64,000 nt of DNA from NCBI RefSeq assembly GCF_021325795.1, contig NZ_JAHPZX010000003.1, positions 186,001 to 250,000 on the forward strand, in the 5' to 3' direction. The position numbers and the translations under genes are program-made. The notes under the pieces are model-generated. The model saw nothing but the letters and a program-made list of their open reading frames with translations. It made no database searches and was not told the DNA's origin. Source of the DNA: Bordetella sp. LUAb4. Lineage in GTDB: Bacteria; Pseudomonadota; Gammaproteobacteria; Burkholderiales; Burkholderiaceae_B. This document shows, in pieces, positions 54,380-64,000 of the stretch. Every line of letters begins with the position of its first letter. The first letter of the stretch is position 1.

Positions 54380-55000
54380 TCACACGCATTGCGCGACCGC
54401 GGCCGCGCGTTGCAAACGGCAGATCACCACGCCGTCTTCGTCGTTCTGGTCATCGTCGTACTGTACGGCACTCTTCTTCCGCTGTTTCAGGGTGATTTCC
54501 ACACGCCGGTTGAGCGCTGCCTGAGGTTGAGCGTCCGAGGAAGGGGCTGGGGAGCTGGCGCCGGCGTCTTCGATGTGGATGCGGGCGATGCGCACGTCGT
54601 AGATTCTGGACAAATAACTCCGTGCCGTTGAGGCGCGTGACAGGCCCAGCATATCCATGTCGGGATCGTCCGTCCCGTCCGCGGGTTCCTCGCTGGCATC
54701 CATGTGCCCCACGATGGCGACAGACACCACCTTATAGTTGTCGGCGCGTATCTTCTCCATGACCTCGTCGATGCGGAGATGCCCGTCACGTTCCAGCGCA
54801 TTGGATTTATGTTTGAAGCTCGCGACTGTGAAATGGCATTCGCGGAGGTTGGGCGTGTCGGCCTTGTCCGGATCCGTCAACGGCGGCAGAGGCTTGCTTG
54901 TAACGGTATCGTCCAATGTGGCCAGCGTGCTGGCGGGCGCATCGGTTGGGGCCGGAGCCGCGCGGGCAGCGACGTTGCTGCCAACCACTGACATACTCAT
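54380..55000 (-). CDS. OmpA-like C-terminal domain protein
   Basis: 206 residues. The C-terminal 130 residues resemble the OmpA peptidoglycan-binding domain: SNALERDGHLRIDEV, VSVAIVGHMDASEEP, LGLSRASTARSYLSR and the closing ALNRRVEITL. The usual Asp and Arg contacts lie in GHMDASEEP and NRRVEI. There is no clear signal peptide; the first 40 residues (MSMSVVGSNVAARAAPAPTDAPA) are polar and Pro/Ala-rich. It stands alone between the chromate genes and the terminator of gltD. Periplasmic location is not shown by the sequence. Confidence 0.75.
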   Translation of the reverse strand: MSMSVVGSNVAARAAPAPTDAPASTLATLDDTVTSKPLPPLTDPDKADTPNLRECHFTVASFKHKSNALERDGHLRIDEVMEKIRADNYKVVSVAIVGHMDASEEPADGTDDPDMDMLGLSRASTARSYLSRIYDVRIARIHIEDAGASSPAPSSDAQPQAALNRRVEITLKQRKKSAVQYDDDQNDEDGVVICRLQRAAAVAQCV

Positions 55001-55082
55001 GGGGAGTGTTCCTGAAAGGGCGCTTGAAGCGGACCCGGTCGGTTAACAAGTCGCAAGTATTAGTTCCACGCCTAAAAAGAAA

Positions 55083-55108
55083 GCCCGCCGGACTTTGGTC
55101 CGGCGGGC
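55083..55108 (-). terminator. terminator of the gltBD operon
   Basis: Perfect 11-bp stem GCCCGCCGGAC / GTCCGGCGGGC with a 4-nt loop; on the minus strand it is followed by TTTCTTTTTAGG. It lies 35 bp after the gltD stop. Confidence 0.9.
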
Positions 55109-55143
55109 GGGTCTTTCAACGTTGAGCTTTGCTCGGCGTCCCG

Positions 55144-56607
55144 CTACCGCGGCAGATCGCTGTCGCCCATCAGGAAGGCATCGACGGAGCGCGCGGCCTG
55201 GCGGCCTTCGCGGATGGCCCAGACCACCAGCGACTGCCCCCGGCGCATATCGCCCGCGGCGAAGACCTTGTCCACGCTCGTGCGGTAGTCGTCGGTGTTG
55301 GCGCGCACGTTGCCGCGGCTGTCGCGGTCCACGCCGAACGCGTCCAGCACTTTCTGCAGCGGCGACACGAAGCCCATGGCCAGCAGCACCAGGTCGGCCT
55401 TCATTTCGAATTCCGAACCTTCCACTTCCTGCATCTTCATCTGGCCGGTGGCTTCGTCCTTGACCCATTCGACACGCGCCGCCACCAGCTTCTTCACCAC
55501 GCCATTTTCGCCTTGCAGCGACTTGGTGGTGACCGCCCAATCGCGGTCGCAGCCTTCGTCATGCGAGGACGAGGTACGCAGCTTGACCGGCCAGTAGGGC
55601 CAGGTCATCGGCTTGTTTTCCGATTCGGGCGGCTGCGGCAGCAGTTCGAACTGGGTCACCGACGCGGCGCCGTGGCGGTTGCTGGTGCCGACGCAATCCG
55701 AACCCGTGTCGCCGCCACCGATGACGATGACGTGCTTGCCCTTGGCCAGGGTCTGACCAGCCAGGCGGTCGCCTGCCACGGCCTTGTTCTGCTGGCGCAG
55801 GAAGTCCATGGCGAAGTACACGCCCTGCAGCTCACGGCCGGGCACCGGCAGGTCGCGCGGCATTTCCGCGCCGCCGGTCATGACCACGGCGTCGAATTCC
55901 TCTTTCAGCGAAGCCGGCGTGCGGGTGGTCAGGCCGTCTTCCGCATCGGCGGGGTCGCCGATATATGTCGAGGGGCAGAACTCCACGCCTTCCGCTTCCA
56001 TCTGCGAAATGCGGCGGTCGATCTGGGATTTTTCCAGCTTGAAGTCGGGGATGCCATAGCGCAGCAGGCCGCCGATGCGATCGCTCTTCTCGAACAGCGT
56101 CACGGCATGGCCGGCGCGTGCCAGTTGCTGGGCGCAGGCCAGTCCGGCCGGGCCGGAGCCGACCACGGCGACCTTCTTGCCGGTCTTGCGCACGGGCGGC
56201 TGCGGCGTCACCCAGCCTTCTTCCCAGCCCTTGTCGATGATGGCGTGCTCGATCGACTTGATGCCCACCGCGTCGTCGTTGATGTTCAACGTACAGGCGG
56301 CTTCGCAGGGCGCCGGGCAGATGCGCCCGGTGAACTCGGGGAAGTTGTTGGTGGAGTGCAGCACATCCAGCGCCTTGCGCCATTGCTGCCGGTAAACCAG
56401 GTCGTTCCAGTCCGGGATGATGTTGTTGACGGGGCAGCCGTTGTTGCAGAACGGGATGCCGCAGTCCATGCAGCGCGCCGCCTGCTGCTTGGACTGCTCG
56501 TCGTCCAGGCGCAGCACGAACTCGCGCCAGTTCTTCAGGCGCGCGGTCGGCGCGGCGTAGGCTTCATTCAGGCGCTGGAATTCCAGAAAGCCAGTGATTT
56601 TTCCCAT
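55144..56607 (-). CDS. gltD: glutamate synthase small subunit
   Basis: 487 residues. Two 4Fe-4S cysteine motifs ([22 protein letters not shown]) and the FAD/NADPH sites GSGPAGL and GGGDTGSD. It feeds electrons from NADPH to the large subunit. Start at [10 protein letters not shown]; 73 bp separate it from gltB. Confidence 0.97.
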   Translation of the reverse strand: MGKITGFLEFQRLNEAYAAPTARLKNWREFVLRLDDEQSKQQAARCMDCGIPFCNNGCPVNNIIPDWNDLVYRQQWRKALDVLHSTNNFPEFTGRICPAPCEAACTLNINDDAVGIKSIEHAIIDKGWEEGWVTPQPPVRKTGKKVAVVGSGPAGLACAQQLARAGHAVTLFEKSDRIGGLLRYGIPDFKLEKSQIDRRISQMEAEGVEFCPSTYIGDPADAEDGLTTRTPASLKEEFDAVVMTGGAEMPRDLPVPGRELQGVYFAMDFLRQQNKAVAGDRLAGQTLAKGKHVIVIGGGDTGSDCVGTSNRHGAASVTQFELLPQPPESENKPMTWPYWPVKLRTSSSHDEGCDRDWAVTTKSLQGENGVVKKLVAARVEWVKDEATGQMKMQEVEGSEFEMKADLVLLAMGFVSPLQKVLDAFGVDRDSRGNVRANTDDYRTSVDKVFAAGDMRRGQSLVVWAIREGRQAARSVDAFLMGDSDLPR

Positions 56608-56680
56608 GGTATTGCTAGTCCTATACCTGTGTCCGGTGAGGGCGATCGGTGTCTGGTTGCTTGCTTCTGGTTGCTTTCTG

Positions 56681-59600
56681 TCAGGCGGCCATCTTCTGAG
56701 GGTTGGCCGCGCGCCACATTTCACCCAGCGCGCGCTTGTAGTCCGTCGGCATGACCTTGACGAACTTGCCGCGCGAGGCTTCCCAATCCCCCAGGATTTC
56801 GCGGGCGCGGTAGCTGCCGGTGTAGCGGAAGTGTTCTTCCACCAGGCGGCGCAGTATGGTTTCGTCGGTCTGGCGCTCATGGCCGCGCTGCGCGCTGTGC
56901 CACACGTCGATGTTGTTCAGCGCTTCCTGCTCGCTGTGCGGCAGGACGCTGTCCAGTTCGACCATGGACAGGTTGCAACGATGGCGGAAGCTGCGGTCCG
57001 GATCCCAGACGTAGGCCACGCCGCCGGACATGCCCGCGGCGAAGTTGCGGCCCGTGCCGCCCAGCACCACCACGGTGCCGCCGGTCATGTATTCGCAGCC
57101 GTGATCGCCGGTACCCTCGACCACCGCGGCCGCGCCGGAGTTGCGCACCGCGAAGCGTTCGCCCGCCACGCCGTTGAAGAAAGCCTCACCGGCCAGCGCG
57201 CCGTACATGACGGTGTTGCCGACGATGATGTGGTCCGGGCCGAAGCCGCGGAAGTCGTTGGGCGAGCGCACGATGATGCGGCCACCCGACAGGCCCTTGC
57301 CGACGTAATCGTTGCCTTCGCCCACCAGGTCCATGGTGATGCCGTGCGCCAGGAATGCGCCGAAGCTCTGGCCGGCGGTGCCGTTGCACTGGATGTGGAT
57401 GGTGTCGTCCGGCAGGCCTTCATGGCCGTAGCGCGCGGCCACCGCGCCCGACAGCATGGCGCCGATGGTGCGGTTGCGGTTACGCACGGGCACGATGAAG
57501 GACACCTTCTCGCCTCGCTCGATGGCCGGGCGGCTGCGCTCGATCAACTGATGATCCAGCGCGGCGGCCAGGCCGTGATCCTGTTCCTCGACCTGGCGCA
57601 CCGGGCCGTCCGTGGCCGGCTGGTAGAACACGCGGCTGAAGTCCAGGCCGCTGGCTTTCCAGTGGCCGATGCCGGCGCGGGTGTCGAGCAGGTCGGCGCG
57701 GCCGATCAGCTCGTCGAAGCGGCGGATGCCCAGCTGGGCCATGATTTCACGCACTTCCTCGGCGATGAAGAAGAAGTAATTGACGACGTGCTCGGGCTTG
57801 CCCTGGAACTTGGCGCGCAGCACCGGGTCCTGGGTGGCCACGCCCACCGGGCAGGTGTTCAGATGGCATTTGCGCATCATGATGCAGCCTTCTACGACCA
57901 GCGGCGCGGTGGCGAAGCCGAATTCGTCGGCGCCCAGCAGCGCGCCGATGACGACGTCGCGGCCGGTTTTCATCTGGCCGTCGGCCTGCACGCGGATGCG
58001 GCTGCGCAGGCGGTTCAGCACCAGCGTCTGCTGGGTTTCGGCCAGGCCCAGTTCCCACGGCGTGCCGACCTGTTTGATCGACGACACCGGCGACGCGCCC
58101 GTGCCGCCGTCATGGCCGGCGATCACCACGTGGTCGGCCTTGGCCTTGGCGACACCCGCGGCCACCGTGCCCACACCCACTTCGGACACCAGCTTGACCG
58201 AGATCGAGGCCTTGCTGTTGACGTTCTTCAGATCGTGGATCAGCTGGGCCAGATCTTCGATCGAATAGATATCGTGGTGCGGCGGGGGCGAAATCAGGCC
58301 CACGCCCGGCACCGAGTAACGCAGCTTGGCGATGTATTCCGACACCTTGTGGCCGGGCAACTGGCCGCCTTCACCAGGCTTGGCGCCCTGCGCCATCTTG
58401 ATCTGGATCTGATCGGCGCTGGCCAGGTATTCGGCGCTGACGCCAAAACGGCCCGAAGCCACCTGCTTGATCTTGGAGCGCAGCGAATCGCCCGCGGCCA
58501 GGGGCACGTCGGCTTCGATGCGGTCCTTGCCCAGGATGGTGGCCAGCGTATCGCCGTCCTTGACGATGCTCTTGCCGCCGTTGCGCATTTCACCGCGATA
58601 ACGCAGTTCGTCCTCGCCGCCTTCGCCGGTATTGGACTTGCCGCCGATGCGGTTCATCGCCACCGCCAGCACCGAGTGGGCTTCGGTGGAGATCGAGCCC
58701 AGCGACATGGCGCCGGTGGCGAAGCGCTTGACGATGTCCTTGGCGGATTCCACTTCGTCCAGCGCGATAGCGCGGGACGGGTCGAAGCGGAACTCGAACA
58801 GGCCGCGCAGGGTCATGTGGCGACGGCTCTGGTCGTTGATGATCTGCGCGTATTCCTTGTAGGTGCGGTAGTTGTTGGCGCGCGTGGCGTGCTGCAGCTT
58901 GGCGATGGAGTCCGGCGTCCACATATGCTCTTCGCCGCGCACGCGGTAGGCGTATTCGCCGCCCGCTTCCAGGTCATTGGCCAGCACCGGATCGGCGCTG
59001 AAAGCGGCGCGATGCAGGCGCAAGGCTTCTTCGGCGACTTCGAAAATGCCGATGCCTTCCACCGTGCTGGACGTGCCGGTGAAGTACTTGTTGACGAGCG
59101 CCGACTGCAGGCCCACGGCTTCGAAAATCTGCGCGCCGGTGTAGGACATATAGGTCGAGATGCCCATCTTGGACATGACCTTGTTCAGGCCCTTGCCGAT
59201 GGCCTTGACGTAGTTCTTCACCGCCTTTTCCGGATCCGCCATCTGCTCCAGCGCTTCCAGCGCCAGGTAGGGGTGGATGGCTTCGGCGCCATAGCCGCCC
59301 AGCAGGGCGAAATGGTGCACTTCGCGCGCCGAACCGGTTTCCACCACCAGGCCGGTGTTGGTGCGCAGGCCCGCGCGGATCAGGTGCTGGTGCACCGCCG
59401 ACGTGGCCAGCAGGGCCGGGATGGCGACGCGGTCGTTATCGACCAGACGATCGGACACGATCAGGATGTTGAAGCCGCTGCGCACCGCATCGACGGCACG
59501 CGCGCACAGGGCCGCCACGCGGGCTTCGATGCCTTCGCGGCCCCAGGCGGCGGGATACGTGATGTCCAGTTCCTGGCTGCGGAATTTCTTGCCGGTGACC

Positions 59601-61429
59601 TGTTCGATGTCGCGGATCTGCGCCATGGCGGCGCCGTCCAGCACCGGCTGCGAGACTTCCAGGCGCAGCGGCGGGTTGACGTTGTTGATGTCCAGCAGGT
59701 TGGGCTTGGGGCCGATGAAGGACACCAGCGACATCACCATCTGTTCGCGGATGGGGTCGATGGGCGGGTTGGTGACCTGGGCGAACAGCTGGCGGAAATA
59801 GCTGTAGAAAGCCTTGGGGCGGTTCGACAGCACGGCCAGCGGCGCGTCGTTGCCCATGGAGCCGATGGCCTCTTCGCCGCTGGTCGCCATGGGTTCGAGG
59901 ATGAATTTGTAGTCTTCCTGGGTCCAGCCGAAGGCCTGCTGGCGGTCGAGCAGCGACGACGCCGAGCGGTCGGGCGTGCTGACGCTCTTGGGCGTCGGCA
60001 GCGACTCCAGCTTGACGCGCAGGCGTTCGATCCACTGGCGGTACGGACGCGAATTGGACAACTGCGACTTGATCTCGGCGTCGTCGATGATGCGGCCCTG
60101 TTCCAGGTCGATCAGGAACATCTTGCCGGGCTGCAGGCGCCACTTCTTGACGATGCGGTTTTCCGGGATCGGCAGGGTGCCCGATTCGGAGGCCAGGATG
60201 ACCATATCGTCATCGGTGACCAGGTAGCGTGCCGGACGCAGGCCGTTGCGATCCAGGGTGGCGCCGATCTGGCGGCCATCGGTGAAGGCCACGGCGGCGG
60301 GGCCGTCCCACGGTTCCATCATGGCGGCGTGGTATTCGTAGAAGGCGCGCCGGCTTTCGTCCATCTGGGTGTGTTGTTCCCAGGCTTCCGGGATCATCAT
60401 CATCATGGCGTGGGCCAGGGAATAGCCGGAGTTCACCAGCAGTTCCAGGCAGTTGTCGAACGTTGCCGTGTCCGACTGGCCTTCATAGACAATGGGATAG
60501 AGCTTGGGCAGGTCATCGCCCAGCACCGCCGACTGCATCATGCCTTCACGGGCACGCAGCCAGTTGAAATTGCCCTTGACCGTGTTGATTTCGCCGTTGT
60601 GGGCGATCATGCGGTAGGGGTGGGCCAGCGGCCAGGCGGGGAAGGTGTTGGTCGAGAACCGTTGGTGCACCAGCGCCACGGCCGAGATCGTGCGGGTGTC
60701 GGCCAGGTCGCGGTAGTAACGGCCGACTTGGTCGGCCAGCAGCAGGCCTTTGTAGACCACGGTACGCACCGAAGCCGACGGCACGAAATATTCCTTGCCG
60801 TGGGCCAGGCGCATATTCTGGATGGCGTGGCTGGCGGTCTTGCGGATGACGTAGAGCTTGCGTTCCAGCGCGTCCGGCACCATCACGTCGGCGCCGCGGC
60901 CGATGAACAACTGGCGGATCACCGGCTCCAGGCCGCGCACGGCGGGCGACATGGGCATGTCCACGTCCACCGGAACGTCGCGCCAGCCCAGCACGACCTG
61001 ACCCTCGGCGCGCACCGCGCGCTCGAGTTCCTGTTCACAGGCCAGGCGCGATGCGGTTTCCTTGGGCAGGAAGACCATGGCCACGCCATATTCGCCCGGG
61101 GGCGGCAAGGTCACGCCTTGCTGGGCCATTTCTTCGCGGTACAACGAATCGGGGATCTGGATCAGGATGCCGGCGCCGTCGCCCATCAGCTTGTCCGCGC
61201 CCACGGCGCCCCGGTGATCGAGGTTCTCCAGGATCTTCAGGCCTTGCTGGATGATGGCGTGGCTCTTGCGGCCTTTGATGTGCGCAACGAAACCCACGCC
61301 GCAGGCGTCATGTTCGTTGTTCGGGTGATACAGACCTTGCGGCGCGGGCAGGCCGGCGGGCAGGCCGATGCGCGTAGCGTCGATGGGCTGTTCCGGCGGA
61401 CAGGAGGGGGAGGTCAGGGATACGGACAT
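56681..61429 (-). CDS. gltB: glutamate synthase large subunit
   Basis: 1582 residues, matching the family. A 42-residue propeptide ends before Cys43 (HDACGVGF), the N-terminal nucleophile of the glutaminase domain. Central and FMN-binding synthase domains follow ([44 protein letters not shown]), then the 3Fe-4S cysteines ([19 protein letters not shown]) and the C-terminal beta-helix. It makes two glutamates from glutamine and 2-oxoglutarate, the main ammonia-assimilation route with GS. The 260 bp upstream are AT-rich near 61530-61600 and carry the promoter region. Confidence 0.98.
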   Translation of the reverse strand: MSVSLTSPSCPPEQPIDATRIGLPAGLPAPQGLYHPNNEHDACGVGFVAHIKGRKSHAIIQQGLKILENLDHRGAVGADKLMGDGAGILIQIPDSLYREEMAQQGVTLPPPGEYGVAMVFLPKETASRLACEQELERAVRAEGQVVLGWRDVPVDVDMPMSPAVRGLEPVIRQLFIGRGADVMVPDALERKLYVIRKTASHAIQNMRLAHGKEYFVPSASVRTVVYKGLLLADQVGRYYRDLADTRTISAVALVHQRFSTNTFPAWPLAHPYRMIAHNGEINTVKGNFNWLRAREGMMQSAVLGDDLPKLYPIVYEGQSDTATFDNCLELLVNSGYSLAHAMMMMIPEAWEQHTQMDESRRAFYEYHAAMMEPWDGPAAVAFTDGRQIGATLDRNGLRPARYLVTDDDMVILASESGTLPIPENRIVKKWRLQPGKMFLIDLEQGRIIDDAEIKSQLSNSRPYRQWIERLRVKLESLPTPKSVSTPDRSASSLLDRQQAFGWTQEDYKFILEPMATSGEEAIGSMGNDAPLAVLSNRPKAFYSYFRQLFAQVTNPPIDPIREQMVMSLVSFIGPKPNLLDINNVNPPLRLEVSQPVLDGAAMAQIRDIEQVTGKKFRSQELDITYPAAWGREGIEARVAALCARAVDAVRSGFNILIVSDRLVDNDRVAIPALLATSAVHQHLIRAGLRTNTGLVVETGSAREVHHFALLGGYGAEAIHPYLALEALEQMADPEKAVKNYVKAIGKGLNKVMSKMGISTYMSYTGAQIFEAVGLQSALVNKYFTGTSSTVEGIGIFEVAEEALRLHRAAFSADPVLANDLEAGGEYAYRVRGEEHMWTPDSIAKLQHATRANNYRTYKEYAQIINDQSRRHMTLRGLFEFRFDPSRAIALDEVESAKDIVKRFATGAMSLGSISTEAHSVLAVAMNRIGGKSNTGEGGEDELRYRGEMRNGGKSIVKDGDTLATILGKDRIEADVPLAAGDSLRSKIKQVASGRFGVSAEYLASADQIQIKMAQGAKPGEGGQLPGHKVSEYIAKLRYSVPGVGLISPPPHHDIYSIEDLAQLIHDLKNVNSKASISVKLVSEVGVGTVAAGVAKAKADHVVIAGHDGGTGASPVSSIKQVGTPWELGLAETQQTLVLNRLRSRIRVQADGQMKTGRDVVIGALLGADEFGFATAPLVVEGCIMMRKCHLNTCPVGVATQDPVLRAKFQGKPEHVVNYFFFIAEEVREIMAQLGIRRFDELIGRADLLDTRAGIGHWKASGLDFSRVFYQPATDGPVRQVEEQDHGLAAALDHQLIERSRPAIERGEKVSFIVPVRNRNRTIGAMLSGAVAARYGHEGLPDDTIHIQCNGTAGQSFGAFLAHGITMDLVGEGNDYVGKGLSGGRIIVRSPNDFRGFGPDHIIVGNTVMYGALAGEAFFNGVAGERFAVRNSGAAAVVEGTGDHGCEYMTGGTVVVLGGTGRNFAAGMSGGVAYVWDPDRSFRHRCNLSMVELDSVLPHSEQEALNNIDVWHSAQRGHERQTDETILRRLVEEHFRYTGSYRAREILGDWEASRGKFVKVMPTDYKRALGEMWRAANPQKMAA

Positions 61430-61586
61430 GTCGCGCTCCAGGGGCGTGGGGCTGCTGAAAATAAGAATCTACGGCCGCAATGTTGCAGCGCAAGCCGCGA
61501 CGATACTGCGGTGCAGCGTCAGCGGCAAGATAATTAAATGGGGTATGTCCCTAAATTAATATCGTAAAAACGTAACTGGTATAAAT

Positions 61587-61622
61587 CGGGGACGCATTAA
61601 TCGCACGTCGGACCCGTCCCCG
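61587..61622. repeat. inverted repeat next to the RAYT-like gene
   Basis: CGGGGACG and CGTCCCCG form a perfect 8-bp inverted repeat with a 20-nt spacer, between gltB and the RAYT-like gene. Similar GGGAC/GTCCC words occur nearby (GGACCCGTCCC, GGGACGGACCC). It resembles a REP-type palindrome; whether it is a family member is inference. Confidence 0.45.
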
Positions 61623-61635
61623 TGAAACCCGAGCG

Positions 61636-61665
61636 TAAAAAAACCGGGACGGACCCGGTCTTTTT
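61636..61665 (-). terminator. terminator of the RAYT-like gene
   Basis: ACCGGG-acgga-CCCGGT with A/T-rich flanks, read on the minus strand as a stem followed by TTTTTTTACG. It lies about 30 bp after the stop of the RAYT-like gene and may also act in the other direction (CTTTTTGC). Confidence 0.75.
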
Positions 61666-61690
61666 GCTGCTTGCCCTAGAGGGCTTTGTC

Positions 61691-62407
61691 TCAAGGTGTT
61701 TCGGTGGATACCGACTCCGCCGGCTTCTTGCGTGGTCGGCCGCGCTGCCCCGGCGTGACCCGCCGGCTGGCCGTGTGGGAGAGCGAGGCAATGAAGGACG
61801 GTCCGCCCAGCGCCCATTGGCCCTGCACCGCCTGGTCGACACGCTGGATCTGCTCTTGCGAAAGGCCTTCCTGCAGGCGGCGGCGGTAGTTGGCCTGGCG
61901 GTCGAATGGGGTGTTGCCACAGGACCAGTAATCGGCATGATCCGACATCCACCCGGCCTGGGTGGCGGCGGTGCCGGTATGCCCGGCCGCGGAAGACCAC
62001 GGCCACAGCTCGGCGTCGTGCGTGGCGCCGCTGCGTACGGGATAGGTTTCCAGCCACACCAGCGCGGGCAGCACCCAGGCGCCCGGTTCCACCAGCGCGG
62101 ACCGGTAGCGGCCGGCGAAGACGCGGCCGCCACGCAGACGCGCGGCCAGATTGCGGCCCAGTGTCTGCATCAGTCGGGGTAATCCTTCCCCGTCGACCGG
62201 CGTGGCCAGCAGCAAGATCCGGTCGCTGGCTAAAACCCAGCCATGCAGCGCGACGCGATTGCGCGTGGCGGTCTCACCCAGCCAGGTGGCAACCTGGTTC
62301 AGGGTGTCCGCCGGCGCGGGCTGCGACGCTGCGGCCAGCGGGTGGATGAAATTGGCAAGGACCAGTTGAGGCAGTCCGGGGGCGTACAGTCGGGGCAGGC
62401 GTGCCAT
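61691..62407 (-). CDS. RAYT-like (Y1 transposase-related) protein, catalytic residues lost
   Basis: 238 residues. The frame of REP-associated tyrosine transposases is recognisable: N-terminal MARLPRLYAPGLPQLV, the central strand GWVLASDRILLLATP (canonical V-x-N-H-V-H-L-L), GRVFAGRYRSALVE, LVWLETYPVRSGATHDAELWPWSS (canonical RYIxxNPVRAG) and a C-terminal RRLQEGLSQEQI. The two HUH histidines are replaced (Asp and Ile) and the catalytic Tyr aligns with Trp. So the protein should be unable to cleave DNA but may still bind it. It ends in a basic tail (GQRGRPRKKPAES). It is a candidate domesticated protein. Confidence 0.78.
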   Translation of the reverse strand: MARLPRLYAPGLPQLVLANFIHPLAAASQPAPADTLNQVATWLGETATRNRVALHGWVLASDRILLLATPVDGEGLPRLMQTLGRNLAARLRGGRVFAGRYRSALVEPGAWVLPALVWLETYPVRSGATHDAELWPWSSAAGHTGTAATQAGWMSDHADYWSCGNTPFDRQANYRRRLQEGLSQEQIQRVDQAVQGQWALGGPSFIASLSHTASRRVTPGQRGRPRKKPAESVSTETP

Positions 62408-62618
62408 AGGATCTCAGGTCTTGAGCATGCGGCGCGCAAAAGAGCGCATTGGCAATAAATGGTACCGCGTAAAAGCCGCCGTGCAATACCAAGTACATCC
62501 AAGATTACCCGACTCCCCGCCGTTGCGGCACCCCTTCAGCCATCCGCGCGCCGTTCGACCTGTCCCCAGGGCAGTGGCGCGGGGCTGTGGCGGGTTAAGA
62601 TTTCCCGGGTACGCATCG

Positions 62619-62661
62619 GTGATTCAGCCAGTGATTCAGCCAGTGACTCAGCCAGTGATTC
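62619..62661 (+). repeat. 12-bp tandem repeat upstream of fghA
   Basis: Three and a half units of GTGATTCAGCCA (one copy has a C for T) in the 306-bp gap before fghA, from 62408 to 62713. The gap carries no gene I can support; the region from 62460 on is open in one frame but has no SD or typical codon use. It ends about 50 bp before the start codon. Confidence 0.75.
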
Positions 62662-62713
62662 GCGTTGGATTGCGGATGCTTTCGCCACAGCCTTATCCTT
62701 CAGGAGTTTCCCT

Positions 62714-63559
62714 ATGGCCGGTCTGGAGCTGGTTTCCCAGCATCGCTGCTTCGGCGGTTGGCAGCGCTATTACCGCCATGACTCGGCGGAGATCGGCCTG
62801 CCCATGCGGTTTTCGGTGTTCGTGCCGCCGCAGGCGGAACAGGGCCGGGTTCCCGTGCTCTTTTATCTGGCGGGCCTGACCTGCACCGAAGAAACCTTCA
62901 TGATCAAGGGCGGCGCCCAACGCCTGGCCGCCGAGCTGGGCCTGCTGCTGGTGACGCCGGACACCAGCCCGCGCGGCGCTGGCATCGCCGGTGAAGATGA
63001 CAGTTGGGATTTCGGCACGGGCGCCGGCTTTTATCTGGATGCGACCGAAGCGCCCTGGAGCCAGCACTACCGCATGTACAGCTACGTGACCGAAGAGCTG
63101 TATGGCATCGTCACCAGCGAACTGCCGGGCGACGCGGCCCGCAGCGGCATCTTCGGCCATTCGATGGGTGGCCACGGCGCACTGGTGCTGGCATTACGCA
63201 ATCCGGCCAAATTCCGGTCCGTGTCGGCGTTTGCGCCCGTTGCCGCACCCAGCCAGTGTCCCTGGGGCCACAAAGCCTTCGGTAACTATTTGGGACCGGA
63301 TCGCACGGCGTGGGCGGCCTACGACGCCACGGAACTGATGGGCAAGGCGCAGGCACCCTTTCCCGGCGGCATCCTGGTGGATCAAGGCCAGGCCGATGCT
63401 TTCCTGGCCGAACAGTTGTATCCGGACGCCTTCGAAGCCGCCTGCGTGCAGGCGCGCCAGCCTCTGGATCTGCGCCGCCACGAGGGCTACGACCACGGTT
63501 ACTACTTCATTTCCACCTTCATGGAAGACCATCTGCGCTTCCATGCCCAGCGCTTGTGA
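62714..63559 (+). CDS. fghA: S-formylglutathione hydrolase
   Basis: 281 residues, alpha/beta-hydrolase of glutathione-dependent formaldehyde detoxification. Catalytic Ser in GHSMGGHGAL, Asp and His in the C-terminal part (QGQADAFL, GYDHGYYFIS). Family N-terminus ELVSQHRCFGGWQRYYRHDS. RBS gga/agg lies before the ATG (caggagtttccctatg). The formaldehyde dehydrogenase partner is not in the window. Confidence 0.95.
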   Translation: MAGLELVSQHRCFGGWQRYYRHDSAEIGLPMRFSVFVPPQAEQGRVPVLFYLAGLTCTEETFMIKGGAQRLAAELGLLLVTPDTSPRGAGIAGEDDSWDFGTGAGFYLDATEAPWSQHYRMYSYVTEELYGIVTSELPGDAARSGIFGHSMGGHGALVLALRNPAKFRSVSAFAPVAAPSQCPWGHKAFGNYLGPDRTAWAAYDATELMGKAQAPFPGGILVDQGQADAFLAEQLYPDAFEAACVQARQPLDLRRHEGYDHGYYFISTFMEDHLRFHAQRL

Positions 63560-63782
63560 TGGCGAGCGGCAGTCCAAGGTTGCGCTGGCGTGGCGTGGCC
63601 GCTATCCGCGCGTGGCTGCTGGGCCTGACTTGGCCGTCGCGCATGGATATGCCAGTCAACGCTGGCCGCGCCAGCCTGGGACGTCTGGTTACGCTTGTCC
63701 ATAACCCGATGGGACTTGAGGCGACACAGTGTTGACAGCCTCTATATACTGAATCTGTCCAAAACCTTGGCGGGGTAGCCGA

Positions 63783-64000
63783 TTGGCCGTAGCTCCTTTC
63801 CTCTGGATCCTTGTTCCGGCCCTGGTGGCCTTGTTGGTGGGCGCCGCGCTGTTTCTCGGGCGGGGCGGGCCGCGCGATGCCGCCGGGCGCAAGCACTTTC
63901 GCCTGCGTCCTGTGCGCCGCCTGATCGGCCTGTTGATTCTGGCCTTGGCCGTGGTGTCCGGGTTGCTGGGCGGATCGCTATATCAGTTCCACCGCCTGAC
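63783..64000 (+). CDS. membrane protein, 3'-truncated by window edge
   Basis: The visible 72 codons encode two hydrophobic segments (FLWILVPALVALLVGAALFL and LIGLLILALAVVSGLLGGSL) separated by a basic loop (RKHFRLRPVRR). The likely start is a TTG; no ATG is present between the preceding stop and it. A TTGACA lies about 45 bp upstream (63732-63737). Family not recognised. No stop is reached before the window ends. Confidence 0.65.
   Translation, partial: MAVAPFLWILVPALVALLVGAALFLGRGGPRDAAGRKHFRLRPVRRLIGLLILALAVVSGLLGGSLYQFHRL

Noticed and set aside
56594-61537. A 1647-codon open frame on the plus strand across gltB
   Set aside because: It is the antisense shadow of gltB and gltD in GC-rich DNA. 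The product is His/Arg/Gly/Ala-rich with no family, whereas gltB on the minus strand has all domains.

Overview
The window is a high-GC betaproteobacterial chromosome segment. The gene order hisGDCBHAFIE-HIT-tatABC with degQ, mscL, petABC and sspAB close by, and mlaFEDAC-yadGH-bolA upstream of the his genes, is typical of Burkholderiales. The protein sequences look most like Alcaligenaceae (Bordetella/Achromobacter); the genus is inference. I see no prophage, IS element with an intact transposase, CRISPR array or replication origin. Most of the window is housekeeping, with a few accessory patches.

Layout. 1-7.8 kb (+): the end of one ABC importer (two permeases and an ATPase), a GpdQ-like glycerophosphodiesterase, and a complete Ugp-type sn-glycerol-3-phosphate importer (ugpC, ugpB, ugpA, ugpE). 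8-10.3 kb (-): leuA behind a probable leucine attenuator leader carrying four CTA codons. 10.3-15.5 kb: a hypothetical membrane protein, rpoN, an iron-regulated bfd, a divergent lysR/EamA-exporter pair, and bacterioferritin. 15.5-17.2 kb (-): two tandem paralogous genes of unknown function with a shared four-cysteine C-terminal domain. 17.2-21.3 kb (-): prfC, a LysE exporter, rhlE. 21.5-25.3 kb: a YdgA-family protein, a HAD phosphatase, an MFS exporter. 25.3-26.9 kb: a gene-poor patch with one small gene and two weak, overlapping mini-ORFs. 26.9-30 kb (+): a DUF2868 membrane protein and a DUF3482 GTPase.

30-37.5 kb: tRNA-Thr(TGT), sspB, sspA, the cytochrome bc1 genes petC-petB-petA (all -), mscL (+), a Nif3-family gene (-), a DegQ/DegS-like protease (+) and a small XRE regulator (-). 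37.6-46.8 kb (-): tatC, tatB, tatA, a HIT protein, then the histidine biosynthesis genes, transcribed hisG to hisE with many 4-bp ATGA overlaps. 46.8-52.7 kb (-): bolA, an ABC-2 exporter pair and the Mla phospholipid-transport genes. I find no mlaB or murA in the places where related genomes often have them. 53-55 kb (-): a split chromate transporter and an OmpA-domain protein without a clear signal peptide. 55.1-61.4 kb (-): gltD and gltB. 61.7-64 kb: a RAYT-like transposase relative that has lost its catalytic HUH histidines, S-formylglutathione hydrolase, and the start of a membrane protein cut by the window edge.

The observations I rate most worth checking are the leuA leader, the tandem four-cysteine paralogs, the catalytically dead RAYT relative, the frame-neutral hexanucleotide repeat inside a permease gene, and the missing mlaB/murA.
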